Positions 43,516-54,535 of a stretch of DNA of 64,000 bases are shown in pieces. Under the pieces are notes generated by a model that saw only the letters and a list, made by a program, of their open reading frames with translations, did no database searches and was not told the origin of the DNA. Both the position numbers and the translations under genes were made by a program. This DNA comes from Nephrocerus scutellatus (taxonomy: Eukaryota; Arthropoda; Insecta; Diptera; Pipunculidae). The stretch lies in contig OX352762.1 of the NCBI GenBank assembly GCA_947095585.1, forward strand, positions 24,590,669 through 24,654,668. Direction: 5' to 3'. Within the stretch, counting starts at the first letter, position 1. Every line of letters begins with the position of its first letter.

Positions 43516-43694
43516 ACTCCACTTTCCTTGCTCGTTATGTAATATACTATATATTGCTGATAACGATAAGGCACTGATCCAGTGAAAGTTCCAAACCATC
43601 TTCAGCTAAATGGTGAACGTTCTGTAGACTTACTGATCGGTTATGTCTTTTACTTTTAAATATCCACTTCTTTTGTAAACATGCACCTATGACC

Positions 43695-44013
43695 ATTTTG
43701 ACGTGACAACGTCTCACTACAAGGTATAAGGGGGTGCATGTTCAAAAAGTAAAATGTTAAGTGTCCCACTGTTGTGATCAACAGAATGTCCCACTGTTGT
43801 GAGACACTGTTAAGTGAGACACTGTTAAGTGAGACACCGTTAAGTGAGACATTGTTAAGTGAGACACTGTTAAGTGAGACACTGTTTAGTGAGATACTGT
43901 TAAATGTCCGAATGTTGTGATCACTGTTAAATATCACATTTTTAAATGTCAGTACTTTGGGAACTTAGCCATTTCCCAAGCGATTCGCATGAAATTCGGA
44001 ATGTAGGACTAAG
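43695..44013. repeat. Minisatellite-bearing repeat family S, left part interrupted by a LINE
   Basis: Starts GACGTGACAACGTCTCACTA. At 43800-43905 there are about seven 15 bp units of GAGACACTGTTAAGT with single changes. It ends in CAAGCGATTCGCATGAAATT and GGACTAAGATG at about 44013, where LINE sequence begins. The remainder of the element appears to resume at about 47487. Confidence 0.78.
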
Positions 44014-47000
44014 ATGATGTCAAGTTTTCTTAAGAAAATGCCCTCGCCAGCGCACATCTAATCGATTGCCAAAGTAACGAAACTATTGCGAACGCTATTA
44101 TGGACGCAGCATACATTGTGATCTTGGACCAAACCGAACGTAGCTCAGCTTGTTAAAGAAAGCTATCAACTTTCTTAACAAGATCAAATTGGACTTTTAT
44201 ACAAGTATTTATTTAAGTTGAATTTTTTGGAAAGCCTATCGGCTCACTGATTTTTCGTGACTCTTTCGTTTGAAAGGCCTGGTACTACAAGCGAATTCGT
44301 TGCGATTTTCTGTTGGGCTGTTGTCTTTTAAAAAAATCTTCTTTTTGTTGTAATTTTTAATTGTTTTTTTTTTTAATTTATTTAACATATTTATTCGAGT
44401 ATTTAGTTATTTTTACATTGTGAAATGAATTCTTATTTTGAAATTCATTTCACTAATATTCGCGGCTTTAAGGGTAATTTTAACTCCATCGTAGCGCATC
44501 TTCACGCGAATAAACCTGCGGTTCTTAGTTTATGTGAAACGCAGGTTTCTTTTATGGGTACCGCTAATGATTTCCAATGTCCGGGGTATTCTCGTGTCGA
44601 CTGTTTGGTTCCGCATCGAGGGGTTGTTCTGTTTATTAGAGATGATATCTGTTTTTCTGTTCCAAATTTTAATGTTCCGAAATGTAATCCATTGTTCAAT
44701 ACGATATGGATTGAAATTTTAATAGCAAACCATTCAATGTTTATTTGTTCCCTACATCGTAGTCCTAATTTGTCACCGGATGACACTATTATTGAATTTG
44801 ATAATTTATCGGAAGCAATTGACAAGATTTACGAATCCTCACCAACTTCAGAATTAGTAGTCTTGGGAGATTTTAACGTCCATAATGATTCTTGGTTGAC
44901 ATATTCGAATGGCAGAGATCGATCAGGTGAATCCGCAGAACTATTTTCAGACACCAATCTTCTAGCACAACTCGTCGATAAGCCAACTAGGTATCCCGAT
45001 ACATCTGGTCAATCACCTCACCTATTAGATTTATTTCTAACTTCTATGCCAGATAAATATTCAATTGATTTATCTGCTCCATTAGGTCTTTCCGACCACG
45101 CTCTGGTATTAGCCAAATTTTCAATAACCCCAACCAATGTAGAATCAAGAAGTAAAAGGCTACTCTGGCACTTCAAAAATGCTAACTGGGAACTCCTGAA
45201 TCAATTTTTTAGCTCATTTGATTGGTCAACCTGCTTTACCAACAATAATGCTGATGAAGCATATCAACTGATCACGTCAACCATTCTGTTAGGAATGAAA
45301 AATTTCATTCCTTCCTCATTTAAGAAAAGCAATATTCGTAAGAATAAGTGGTTTAATGATAACTGCAGGTCAGCAGTCGCGAGTAAAAAATCAGCCCATT
45401 TGGACTACGTTAATTGCCCATCCGTAGAAAACCTTGCTTAGTTTAGAATAGCCAGAAATAGAGCTAACGCTATAATTAACAGGTCTAAAATAATAAATGA
45501 CCAAAAGATTCGAGATAGCATGCGGAAAATTTTAGATTATGATTCAAACATTAAAAGCTTTTGGACATTGGATGTCATCATACTTTGGCTAATCCGCTTA
45601 GCAAATCGTTTCATCTCTCAATGAAGACAGGTGTTTTTCCGTCAATTTGGAAAATAGCTAATATTCAACCCGTCCCGAAAAAAGGTGATAAGTCTGCACC
45701 TACTAACTACCGCCCCATTGCTCTGTTGTCAGTTTTGTCAAAAGTAATGGAATCTATCATTAATTTCAAACTAATGAGCTATCTGGATTCGAATGCTCTT
45801 TTATCTGATGTACAGTATGGATTTCGAAAAAATCGATCTTCAGGTGAACTAATGACGTGCATGACTCATTGTTGGGAGCGAAGCCTTGAAAATCTAGGCG
45901 AATCAAGCGTTGTGTCCTTGGATATTTCTAAGGCTTTTGATAGAGTTTGGCATGATTGTCTTATTAATAAGATTCGTGCGCTCAACTTACACCCCTCTCT
46001 TATTACATGGATTGAGGATTATTTATGGAACCGCAAATTTAAAGTGGTATTGAATGGTTTTTCCTCATCTTCGCATGAGATCAATGCTGGCGTTCCTCAA
46101 GGGTCTTCCTTATCGCCTACATTATTCTTAATATATATCAATGACTTGTTGTCTTCTACAACATGTGATATCCACTCATTTGCTGATGATACGACGTTAT
46201 CGGCTTCAATGGAGTTTGTTAGTCAAAAAGAATGCAATTCTCGCTTGATTGGTTCGCGTGAATTAATGAATTCGACAATTCTGTCGAACATTCAAGTTAT
46301 TCTTGATTGGGGAAGATCTAATAGGGTGGAATTTAACCCAAATAAATTCCAGTCTTGTCGTTTTTCTCAAAAGGCAATTCAACATTACGTAGCACCAGTA
46401 ATTAATAGTGCCACTATTGCGAGATCAGTTTCACTAAAGATGTTAGGTTTGAAAGTTTCTAGTGAACTTTCCTGGAAGGAACATATTTATGAAATCTCAA
46501 AAAGAGCGAGCCAATGCTTGGGCTTTATAAGACGTTGTAACTTTTACTTCAGCCCCTCTGAAGTATTAAGATTATATAAATCTTATGTTAGACCAATTTT
46601 AGAATTTAATTCATTTGTTTGGGGTGGGGCTCCAAGATCTCATTTGGTTCATCATGATGGAATTCAAAATAGAGTTATCCGTTTGATAAAAGATGTAACC
46701 ATTACTTCATCTCTTGATTCTTTGGAGCAAGACGTAATGTTGGAGCTTTATGTGTTTTCTACAAATTTTACAACGGTAGATGTTCTTCAGAAACCCGTTC
46801 TCTATTCACAGGTCCTTTTGTCAGCAACGTTAACACTCGTTTGAGGTCTAATCAACATAGATTTGCCTTAAAACCGTTCTCATGTAGAACCCAACACTTC
46901 AAAACGTCCTTTTATCCGAGAGTGACTTCGATGTGGAATCAATTGGTCGACTCCGTATTTCCTGAATCTTATAATTTACAGGCCTTCAAAATAGCTGTCA

Positions 47001-47487
47001 ACAACTTCCTGAAGGACGACCGTAGTGTTCATTAGAGGATACGATTATTTCAGATAATAAAATTATTATTGATTGTATTTTTTGTATTATTTATAATATT
47101 TGTTGTTTATTTTGTAATATTTTCTTGGTCAAGGTTTTTTGTAGTTTTCCCTGACCATGATTCACTGATAAAAGTATTTGGACTCGCGTCGTTTTAGTTT
47201 CGTGTTCATTTTTTGGTATTGCTTTTTTCAATGAATCAGAGATAATTCTGAGAAAATAAATTGAAACCGGCAACAAACGTGAGGAATGTGTTATATTGTA
47301 ATTCACATTCCTTCGAATTTTTAATTTTTAATTTTAATAAAGGGCATAGCCCAACTTTTGGCGTGACGAAAGTCATTCAAGGACTTGTACCTTGGCATTG
47401 AGTCCTTTTTAAAAAAAAAATTCGCTCATTTAATCGTCGGGTTTTGACACTAGCGTAAAGAGATGAAATTACATTATAGTTCCGGCT
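44014..47487 (+). mobile_element. LINE family D, EN-RT element with disrupted ORF
   Basis: EN domain, 44425-45441 (338 codons): HFTNIRGFKGNFNSIVAHLH, then LVVLGDFNVHNDSW and LGLSDHALV with the expected Asp and His residues. The stop at 45441 and a shift and gap follow, with the linker shortened. RT, 45561-46844: NYRPIALLSVLSKVMESI, VVSLDISKAFDRVWHD, AGVPQGSSLSPTLFLIYIND and SFADDTTL (catalytic FADD). The tail 46841-47035 (MWNQLVDSVFPESYNLQAFK) is in another frame. The 3' part has AATAAAGGGCATAGCCCAAC near 47335. Apart from these breaks the sequence is well preserved. It lies inside a family S repeat. Confidence 0.85.
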
Positions 47488-48562
47488 TAAGACTTCTTGC
47501 TATGGAAATTCTTGAATATGATCATTATGGTCTGGAATTTCTGGAACAAAGCAATTTCTCAAGCGATTCAAATGAAATTCGGAATGCAGGACTAATATGC
47601 GGCTATAAGACTTCTTCCTATGGAAATTCTGGAATATGATCATTATGGTCTGGAATTTCGGGAAAGAAAAGAAAAGAAAGAAAGAAAGAAACCCGTTCTC
47701 TATTCACAGGTCCTTTTGTCAGCAACGTTAACACTCGTTTGAGGTCTAATCAACATAGATTTGCCTTAAAACCGTTCTCATGTAGAACCCAACACTTCAA
47801 AACGTCCTTTTATCCGAGAGTGACTTCGATGTGGAATCAATTGGTCGACTCCGTATTTCCTGAATCTTATAATTTACAGGCCTTCAAAATAGCTGTCAAC
47901 AACTTCCTGAAGGACGACCGTAGTGTTCATTAGAGGATACGATTATTTCAGATAATAAAATTATTATTGATTGTATTTTTTGTATTATTTATAATATTTG
48001 TTGTTTATTTTGTAATATTTTCTTGGTCAAGGTTTTTTGTAGTTTTCCCTGACCATGATTCACTGATAAAAGTATTTGGACTCGCGTCGTTTTAGTTTCG
48101 TGTTCATTTTTTGGTATTGCTTTTTTCAATGAATCAGAGATAATTCTGAGAAAATAAATTGAAACCGGCAACAAACGTGAGGAATGTGTTATATTGTAAT
48201 TCACATTCCTTCGAATTTTTAATTTTTAATTTTAATAAAGGGCATAGCCCAACTTTTGGCGTGACGAAAGTCATTCAAGGACTTGTACCTTGGCATTGAG
48301 TCCTTTTTAAAAAAAAAATTCGCTCATTTAATCGTCGGGTTTTGACACTAGCGTAAAGAGATGAAATTACATTATAGTTCCGGCTTAAGACTTCTTGCTA
48401 CGGAAATTCTTGAATATGATCATTATGGTCTGGAATTTCTGGAACAAAGCAATTTCTCAAGCGATTCAAATGAAATTCGGAATGCAGGACTAATATGCGG
48501 CTATAAGACTTCTTCCTATGGAAATTCTGGAATATGATCATTATGGTCTGGAATTTCGGGAA
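46791..48562 (+). repeat. Tandem duplication, two copies of about 874 bp with a GAAA-rich joint
   Basis: 46791-47664 is repeated at 47689-48562 with an 898 bp offset. I noticed one difference (TATGG/TACGG near 47502 and 48400). The 24-base joint is AGAAAAG- and AAAG-rich. The unit spans the LINE's 3' coding tail, its 3' end and about 170 bp of the family S repeat, so it arose after the LINE inserted. Confidence 0.9.
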
Positions 48563-49164
48563 CTAAGCAATTTCTCAAGCGACTCGTGCCTTTTAATTTA
48601 ATCGTAATATTGACCACAACGTCAAAGAATTTCACTCCAACTACGCGTAAAGATTTCACGCACATATTTTTTTAACAGCTCTTACTTCTCCTACTACTAT
48701 CAACGCAACTGAATACTATGTTTGTACAGTGATATGATATATTTAATATGTACCCACCTCACAATAAATTGTTATGAACATTTAAATCAGCTTATAAATT
48801 ATTTATTCGTTGTATGTGATGTGATTGATGATCATGTATGTGGTTTCAATAACATACAATCAAGCAGAGCAGAACGAAACAAACATATGCAGTAGTAGGC
48901 TGCGGTCAAGAATTCAGCCGCTGCGCAGTTTATACTGCATGTTGGTCAAAAATTCACTTTTCAGCCAATGACCATCGACTGCGCAGTTTACGCAGCTACT
49001 TAAAATTGGATGCAATAGCAAAATGTAAATGTCAAATTGTCGCCCTACAAGCAGACTGTAAGTCGGTTCAAATTATAGCCGCAATTTCGTGCATACCGAC
49101 TGCTTGCCATTTTTTTGTGCAGCACAAGCTGCGAAGATTCTTAATTCTTTACCGCTGCCGTAGA
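48563..49164. repeat. Older unclassified repeat, left part, split by the gypsy insertion
   Basis: 48725-48860 (CAGTGATATG, GTTATGAACATT, GCTTATAAATTATTTAT, GTGATGTGATTGATGATCATG) matches 58770-58890 with indels. The two lie on opposite sides of the gypsy element, as direct repeats such as old LTRs would. The in-between sequence has no clear coding frame. Confidence 0.45.
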
Positions 49165-49169
49165 GATAG

Positions 49170-49351
49170 TGTTATGTATTTTATTGCCGTGAACCCTTAA
49201 TTAAATAGCACGCGTAATTTTCAATGCTTATTATAAATCTTTATTCTGCGAATGTTAATACGAGACTAAAAGAAGAAGAATCAAAAACTAGCAATAATGA
49301 CATTTGTATAGTGTTGCCAATTTTACATTATATGTACAATGGGTTATAACA
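49170..49351 (-). repeat. gypsy 3' LTR (182 bp)
   Basis: Direct repeat of 58092-58273. It has TG...CA-type ends with a terminal TGTTATAAC/GTTATAACA short inverted repeat. The polypurine stretch lies just outside it at 49352-49363 (minus strand). Confidence 0.93.
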
Positions 49352-49385
49352 ATCTCCCACGCTTAATTGAGAACTGAAGAATTAT

Positions 49386-50342
49386 TCATGGAACATAATC
49401 ACGAAGATGAGTTGGCATGTTGCGTGGTCTTGTAGACCTACGAATAGCTTGACCCTGAATTGGTTGAGTTGGTTGAGATATGTGCAGCTCCTGGATCCCT
49501 GGAGGGTTTAAGGGTGCAGCTTGATCCTGACTAGGTTGCGTTTGTTGGTTTGAAGTTTCAAGAATATACTGGCGGTAAAATTGATTTTGTTGATTTAAAG
49601 GTGTATTTGAATTACTTGACGAGGAACTTGAATCAATGTTGCCATCAGCAATGTCTGGTGCAAAACGTACTTTACGTTGTTGAACTTTCGTAGCTTTAAG
49701 TTGGTCTATGTGACGTTTAAGTGTATATCCATCATCTAACTTTACAACATAATGGAGTTGTCCAAGTTTCCGTAGTACCGTACCTATTTTCCATACAGTT
49801 TTGTTGTTTCGAAGATGTATGACTTGAACTCTTTCTCCCACGCTTATCCGACGAACACCCGGTATTGGTTTTGTAGTATTACATTTCATTGTTGGCTTTA
49901 ACGCATCTAGTTTAATTCGTATTCGTCTATTGAAGTAAAGTTCAGCTGGACTCTTCCCACAGCTGAGAGGTTTTGCTCTATATCTTTGAAGAATTTCGTT
50001 AACTTTACTTTGCAACGACCCTGGTTCCGATGACATAGCTTTTAATTTGCGTTTTAATGTTTGCACGTTGCGTTCAGCTAATCCATTTGTACTAGGATGT
50101 CCCGGGGCGATTAATTTTTGGAAAATACCATTTTTACTGCAAAAAGATGTGAATTGCTCACTGGTGAAAATTGAAGCATTGTCTGATACCATTACTGATG
50201 GGAATCCATGCGTGGAAAAAATTTCGGTTAGACGGCTTATAGTACTTTGTGTCGTAGGTGAGTCGCGTATGACTTTAAATTCTGACCATTTTGACTTGGC
50301 ATCGACGACAATTAAAAAATGATGGTCTTGGAAAGGCCCTGC
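49386..50342 (-). CDS. gypsy gag-pol, 3' part (integrase core end and C-terminus)
   Basis: This is the second half of the polyprotein, separated from the first by the copia insertion. It starts within the integrase core just after the first catalytic Asp region. It holds FLIVVDAKSKW, the second catalytic Asp in VMVSDNASIF and the Glu region in STNGLAERNVQTLK. A basic C-terminal domain follows and the end reads RPRNMPTHLRDYVP. Counting the target duplication once, the two parts total 4221 bases, an exact multiple of three (1406 codons plus stop). The interruption is therefore the only visible lesion. Confidence 0.9.
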   Translation of the reverse strand, partial: AGPFQDHHFLIVVDAKSKWSEFKVIRDSPTTQSTISRLTEIFSTHGFPSVMVSDNASIFTSEQFTSFCSKNGIFQKLIAPGHPSTNGLAERNVQTLKRKLKAMSSEPGSLQSKVNEILQRYRAKPLSCGKSPAELYFNRRIRIKLDALKPTMKCNTTKPIPGVRRISVGERVQVIHLRNNKTVWKIGTVLRKLGQLHYVVKLDDGYTLKRHIDQLKATKVQQRKVRFAPDIADGNIDSSSSSSNSNTPLNQQNQFYRQYILETSNQQTQPSQDQAAPLNPPGIQELHISQPTQPIQGQAIRRSTRPRNMPTHLRDYVP

Positions 50343-50347
50343 GTAAT

Positions 50348-50581
50348 TATTAGATTATATAAATAAAAAGACCGATGATTAATATATATTACCGATTAAA
50401 CAAAATAACTTTTATTATAATTGTATAATGCGTGATGTTTGCAATATGAACAAGGAGGAAGTGAAACAAAAAACATAACATACTGAAAAGTCGAACTACT
50501 TTTAGCTTTAACTTTTCACTATTGTCGCCATCTATTAACAATAATACTAATTAAATTGAATTTAAACTACGTTATCCAACA
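50348..50581 (-). repeat. copia 3' LTR (234 bp)
   Basis: Begins TGTTGGATAACG on the minus strand and ends ATAATCTAATA. The 3' end is TA instead of the usual CA; both LTR copies agree on this. Confidence 0.93.
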
Positions 50582-50593
50582 TTCCTCCTCAAA
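50582..50593 (-). promoter_or_regulatory. copia polypurine tract
   Basis: Minus-strand TTTGAGGAGGAA directly abuts the 3' LTR. It would prime plus-strand DNA synthesis in the element's replication cycle. Confidence 0.8.
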
Positions 50594-50617
50594 TTTAATT
50601 ACGTTAATGTTTTTGAT

Positions 50618-53600
50618 TTATTTTAGTCCACACAAATTGCGAAAATAAGCCAGTTTGGTTCCAGATAATGGCTTTGTACACATGTCCGCAATCATTTCTT
50701 CCGTTGGACAATATTGACATTCAACGATCCTCTTTTTTATGCAATCTTTAGTGAAATTACATTGTACGTCAATATGTTTCGACCGGTTGGTGAAACCTTC
50801 CCGAAAAATTAGTGCTAAGCAGCTTTGGTTATCTTCATACATCACAGTTGGATCGACGACATCTATTTTAAAATTACGCATAAGAGCACGTAACCAAATT
50901 ACCTCACGGCAAGCCTCTGTTAAAGCTATAAACTCTGCTTCGGTTGAAGATAGAGCTACACAAGTTTGCTTTTTGCAACTCCAACTGATAACTGATCCAA
51001 AAAACATAAAAATGTAACCACTGTTAGATTTTCTATCTGATCGATCTTCGGCCCAATTGGCATCTGCGTATCCAATCAGTTTTACATTGTCACTACCATT
51101 TAAAATCAGCTTCAATTTTATGGTGCCTTTCAAATATTTTACCACTCGCTTTAATTCATCCCAATCTTCTTGAGTTGGATTAATTGTTTTTTGAGCTAAT
51201 ATTGCGACACTTGCTGCTATATCAGGACGTGTATTAATTGATACAAACAAAAGACATCCCATAAGTCTTTGATATTCAATATTATTTAACAATAATTGAG
51301 ATGATGGACCCTTTTGATATTCGACCTTCAATGGCATTTTAGAACATTTCGAATTTTCCAATCCAAATCGTTTGATAATTTGATTTATGTAAGATGTTTG
51401 ACTTATTTGATAGATATTATCAATAATTTCCACTTCAATTCCAACGTAACATTTGATTTGTCCTAAACTGTCAATTTGGAAACTTTTATTGAGATTATTT
51501 TGGACTTCTTTGATTTCGTTGATTTGCTTACTGGCTACTATTATGTCATCAACGTATATAATTATATAACAACTGCCATTTTTATTATGTCTGGTGAATA
51601 GACATGGATCTTCGTCACTTTGCACGAAACCAGCTTCGACCATAACTTTATTGAGCGCCAAGTTCCATACTCTTGCTGATTGTTTTAATCCGTATAGGCT
51701 CCTCCTTAAATGACATACTAAATTTTTGTTTTCGACTTCAAAACCCGGCGGCTGATTCATATAGATTTCTTCTTTGAGCTCACTATTTAAGAATGCGGTT
51801 TTTGCATCTAGGTGATGTACCAATAACTTCTCTCTACTAGCAATCGTCAATAACAAACGGAATGTGGTTTGTCGTGCCACTGGTGCAAATACTTCGTCGT
51901 AGTCAACACCAAATCGCTGCGAAAATCCTTGAGCAACCAATCGAGCTTTGTATCGCACAACGCTGTCATCCGCATTCGATTTTAGTTTAAAAACCCATCT
52001 ACATCCGACTGTTTTTCGATCAGCTGGTAATTTAACAATTTCCCAGGTGCCATTTACTTTGTGTGCATTCATTTCGTCGTTCATCGCTTGTAGCCATTCA
52101 TCTTTATGGTCAGAATTTAAGACATCGTTAATTGTTTTTGGCTCAGAAACAATTAAATTAACTTTATTTATATTTTCGATTAACCGCTTCGGTGGAACAC
52201 CTTTGTTGACTCTTGATGATCTACGAATATTTAAATAATTTTCGTTGTTGCTTTCATCCGCTTCTGATTCATTATTTTGTTGGTCATCTGGTTCATTTTC
52301 TTTATTGTCCGAATTATGGTTATCATCGTTTTCTTTATTTGCATAATTTGATTTGATTTCATTGGGATTCGATTCGATTGGATCGTCGGCAAAACGCACG
52401 TCACGACTTATTAATAATTTTCGTGCAGAACGATCATAACATCTATATGCTTTAGATTCCAAATCGTAACCCATAAAAATTGCTTCCACTGCTTTTGAAT
52501 CCAATTTGCTCCTTTTCTCTTTTGGTACATGTACATAGCATTTCTGTCCAAATATATATAAATTTTGCAAATTTGGCATATTGCCGCACCACAACTCATA
52601 TGGTGTTTTTGGAATCGACTTAGATGGCAATCGATTTTGGAGAAATGTTGCCGTCATAACTGCTTCGGCCCAAAAAATATGATCTAAATTTGCATTGGCT
52701 AACATGGAACGTGCCATTTCAATCAAGCTTCTATTTTTGCGTTCCGCAACGCCGTTTTGCTGTGGCGAATATGTAGCTGTATATTGAATGCTTGTTCCGA
52801 TACCTTTAAGATAGCCAACGACTCGTTTATCGGTATACTCTGTACCTCTATCAGATCTGATGATCTTTGGATATTGCGAAAACTTTGTCTTTGATAATGC
52901 TACATATTCCTTTAACTTATCAACACATTCAGATTTATGCTTTAGTAAATAAATCTTCGTATAACGTGAAAAATCGTCAATGAATGTAAGGATGTAACGA
53001 TTACCATTGTGTGATGCAGTCTGCATCGGACCACATAAGTCTGTGTGTACCAGATCCATCGGTGCCTTGGTTGACGTCATTGAAACTTTCGGAAATGGCG
53101 TTCTCGACATTTTCCCTTTTAGACAGGATTCACAAATATCGCTGCAATTGCATTTTCTGACCTTCATACCGCTCACTAAATTCTGATTGTCCAAATGCTT
53201 TATGATATTTATATCTCTATGTCCGAGAATTCGATGCCACTGATGTGCACATAGAGTACGCTCACCGTTTACCATATCGACCTTATGCATTTGCCTCAGA
53301 CGGTATTGATTACCAAAAACCTCGCCAATATTATTGATTTTATTATTCCTCTTGATGAATACTTCGTTTTTGGTAAATTCAACATTTATACCTTTTCTTG
53401 CCAATTGTTTCACTGACAAAATGTTAGACGAAATTTCCGGAACGTATAAAACATCTTTTATTATGGCTGACATTGGTTTATTTCTATGATCGCAGAATTG
53501 GACATTTACTGTACCTTTACCTATCGACCAGTATTCTTTATTATCGGCAACACGAATGCTTTCATTATAATTTGAGATAAAATCAACAAAATCTCCTTTG

Positions 53601-54448
53601 TTATTGCTAATATGACACGTAGCTCCTGAATCAATAATCCAGTTACTTGATGAGCCATTTTCCTTATGTGTCACTATAAACAATTGATTATTGTCTGAAT
53701 TGTCAATTGTATTCGCTTTATGCATCTCTGTTGAATTCTTCTTATGTAACTTCTTTTTGGACCACTTTTCATATTTTCTGCATTCACTTTTAATATGGCC
53801 TTTCTTTTTGCAAAAGAAACATTCCAAGATGCCTGAATCGACTTTCAGAACATTACCACATGCGCCACCAGATTGATTGTCACGATCCAATTTGTGTTTA
53901 TACTCTTCAATCAATTTCGCTTGCACAATTTTTAAATTTAACTCGCTTGCTTTTTGTGTTTGTAGCGCTGTAACCACAGTATCATAGCTGCATGGTAGTT
54001 GTCCAAACAATAGACCGATCTGCCATTTTTCAGACAATTTCTCTTCACCGAGTGCATCTATCCTTTGAAACATATCTGTCAGCCAATGAATATGCTTCTC
54101 CATGTTGCCACCTTCATCGAGTTTACGTGTGCAAATTTCTTTAATTAATTGAACGCTATTACTACCTGCACTTTTTTCGTGATATTCCATTAATGCGTTC
54201 CACATCGATTTAGCAGATGTTAAATGGTCTCTTATATGCACAAATTGACTGTCCTCGATATTTAATCCAATACTCGAAACTGCATTCGTGTTTGCCTTTG
54301 TCCATTCAGGTGTTATTGGTTCTGGAGCATCAGATATAATCGCCGTCCACGAATTTTCTTTTTGCATTAACAATTGCATTCGTAATTTCCAATTGAAATA
54401 GTTATCGTTGTTTAATTTATCGAAATGATATTTTATTTCGGTAGACAT
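50618..54448 (-). CDS. copia gag-pol polyprotein (1276 aa)
   Basis: Single intact frame. The Gag N-terminus reads KLNNDNYFNWKLRMQLLM and has a CCHC zinc knuckle CFFCKKKGHIKSEC near residue 207. The protease motif IIDSGATCHIS is near 268. The integrase has an HHCC finger (HRILGH...CESC), then Asp in VHTDLCGPM near 465, Asp in IIRSDRGTEY and Glu in GVAERKNRS. RT carries YVDDIIVAS near 963, and RNase H carries ADANWAEDRSDRKSNSGY and SSTEAEFIAL near 1167. It acts as a Gag particle and pol enzymes for reverse transcription and integration (family knowledge). No stop or frameshift is seen. All coding is in one frame, with no recoding site between gag and pol. Confidence 0.96.
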   Translation of the reverse strand: MSTEIKYHFDKLNNDNYFNWKLRMQLLMQKENSWTAIISDAPEPITPEWTKANTNAVSSIGLNIEDSQFVHIRDHLTSAKSMWNALMEYHEKSAGSNSVQLIKEICTRKLDEGGNMEKHIHWLTDMFQRIDALGEEKLSEKWQIGLLFGQLPCSYDTVVTALQTQKASELNLKIVQAKLIEEYKHKLDRDNQSGGACGNVLKVDSGILECFFCKKKGHIKSECRKYEKWSKKKLHKKNSTEMHKANTIDNSDNNQLFIVTHKENGSSSNWIIDSGATCHISNNKGDFVDFISNYNESIRVADNKEYWSIGKGTVNVQFCDHRNKPMSAIIKDVLYVPEISSNILSVKQLARKGINVEFTKNEVFIKRNNKINNIGEVFGNQYRLRQMHKVDMVNGERTLCAHQWHRILGHRDINIIKHLDNQNLVSGMKVRKCNCSDICESCLKGKMSRTPFPKVSMTSTKAPMDLVHTDLCGPMQTASHNGNRYILTFIDDFSRYTKIYLLKHKSECVDKLKEYVALSKTKFSQYPKIIRSDRGTEYTDKRVVGYLKGIGTSIQYTATYSPQQNGVAERKNRSLIEMARSMLANANLDHIFWAEAVMTATFLQNRLPSKSIPKTPYELWCGNMPNLQNLYIFGQKCYVHVPKEKRSKLDSKAVEAIFMGYDLESKAYRCYDRSARKLLISRDVRFADDPIESNPNEIKSNYANKENDDNHNSDNKENEPDDQQNNESEADESNNENYLNIRRSSRVNKGVPPKRLIENINKVNLIVSEPKTINDVLNSDHKDEWLQAMNDEMNAHKVNGTWEIVKLPADRKTVGCRWVFKLKSNADDSVVRYKARLVAQGFSQRFGVDYDEVFAPVARQTTFRLLLTIASREKLLVHHLDAKTAFLNSELKEEIYMNQPPGFEVENKNLVCHLRRSLYGLKQSARVWNLALNKVMVEAGFVQSDEDPCLFTRHNKNGSCYIIIYVDDIIVASKQINEIKEVQNNLNKSFQIDSLGQIKCYVGIEVEIIDNIYQISQTSYINQIIKRFGLENSKCSKMPLKVEYQKGPSSQLLLNNIEYQRLMGCLLFVSINTRPDIAASVAILAQKTINPTQEDWDELKRVVKYLKGTIKLKLILNGSDNVKLIGYADANWAEDRSDRKSNSGYIFMFFGSVISWSCKKQTCVALSSTEAEFIALTEACREVIWLRALMRNFKIDVVDPTVMYEDNQSCLALIFREGFTNRSKHIDVQCNFTKDCIKKRIVECQYCPTEEMIADMCTKPLSGTKLAYFRNLCGLK

Positions 54449-54520
54449 TTTATTTTCCTTTACACCGCAGTAGACACAATTAACAAATTATATATTTAAA
54501 AATTTTCTTTGCTTGGGTCA

Positions 54521-54535
54521 ACTGGGCCCATAACC
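54521..54535 (-). promoter_or_regulatory. copia primer-binding site (initiator tRNA-Met fragment type)
   Basis: Minus-strand GGTTATGGGCCCAGT directly follows the 5' LTR. CTGGGCCCATAACC is the anticodon-loop region of eukaryotic initiator tRNA-Met, the half-tRNA primer known for Drosophila copia. Confidence 0.88.

Noticed and set aside
43656..43937. Open frame with a five-residue repeat (SLNSV)
   Set aside because: It is the translation of the 15 bp minisatellite array. The unit length is a multiple of three, so a frame stays open by chance.
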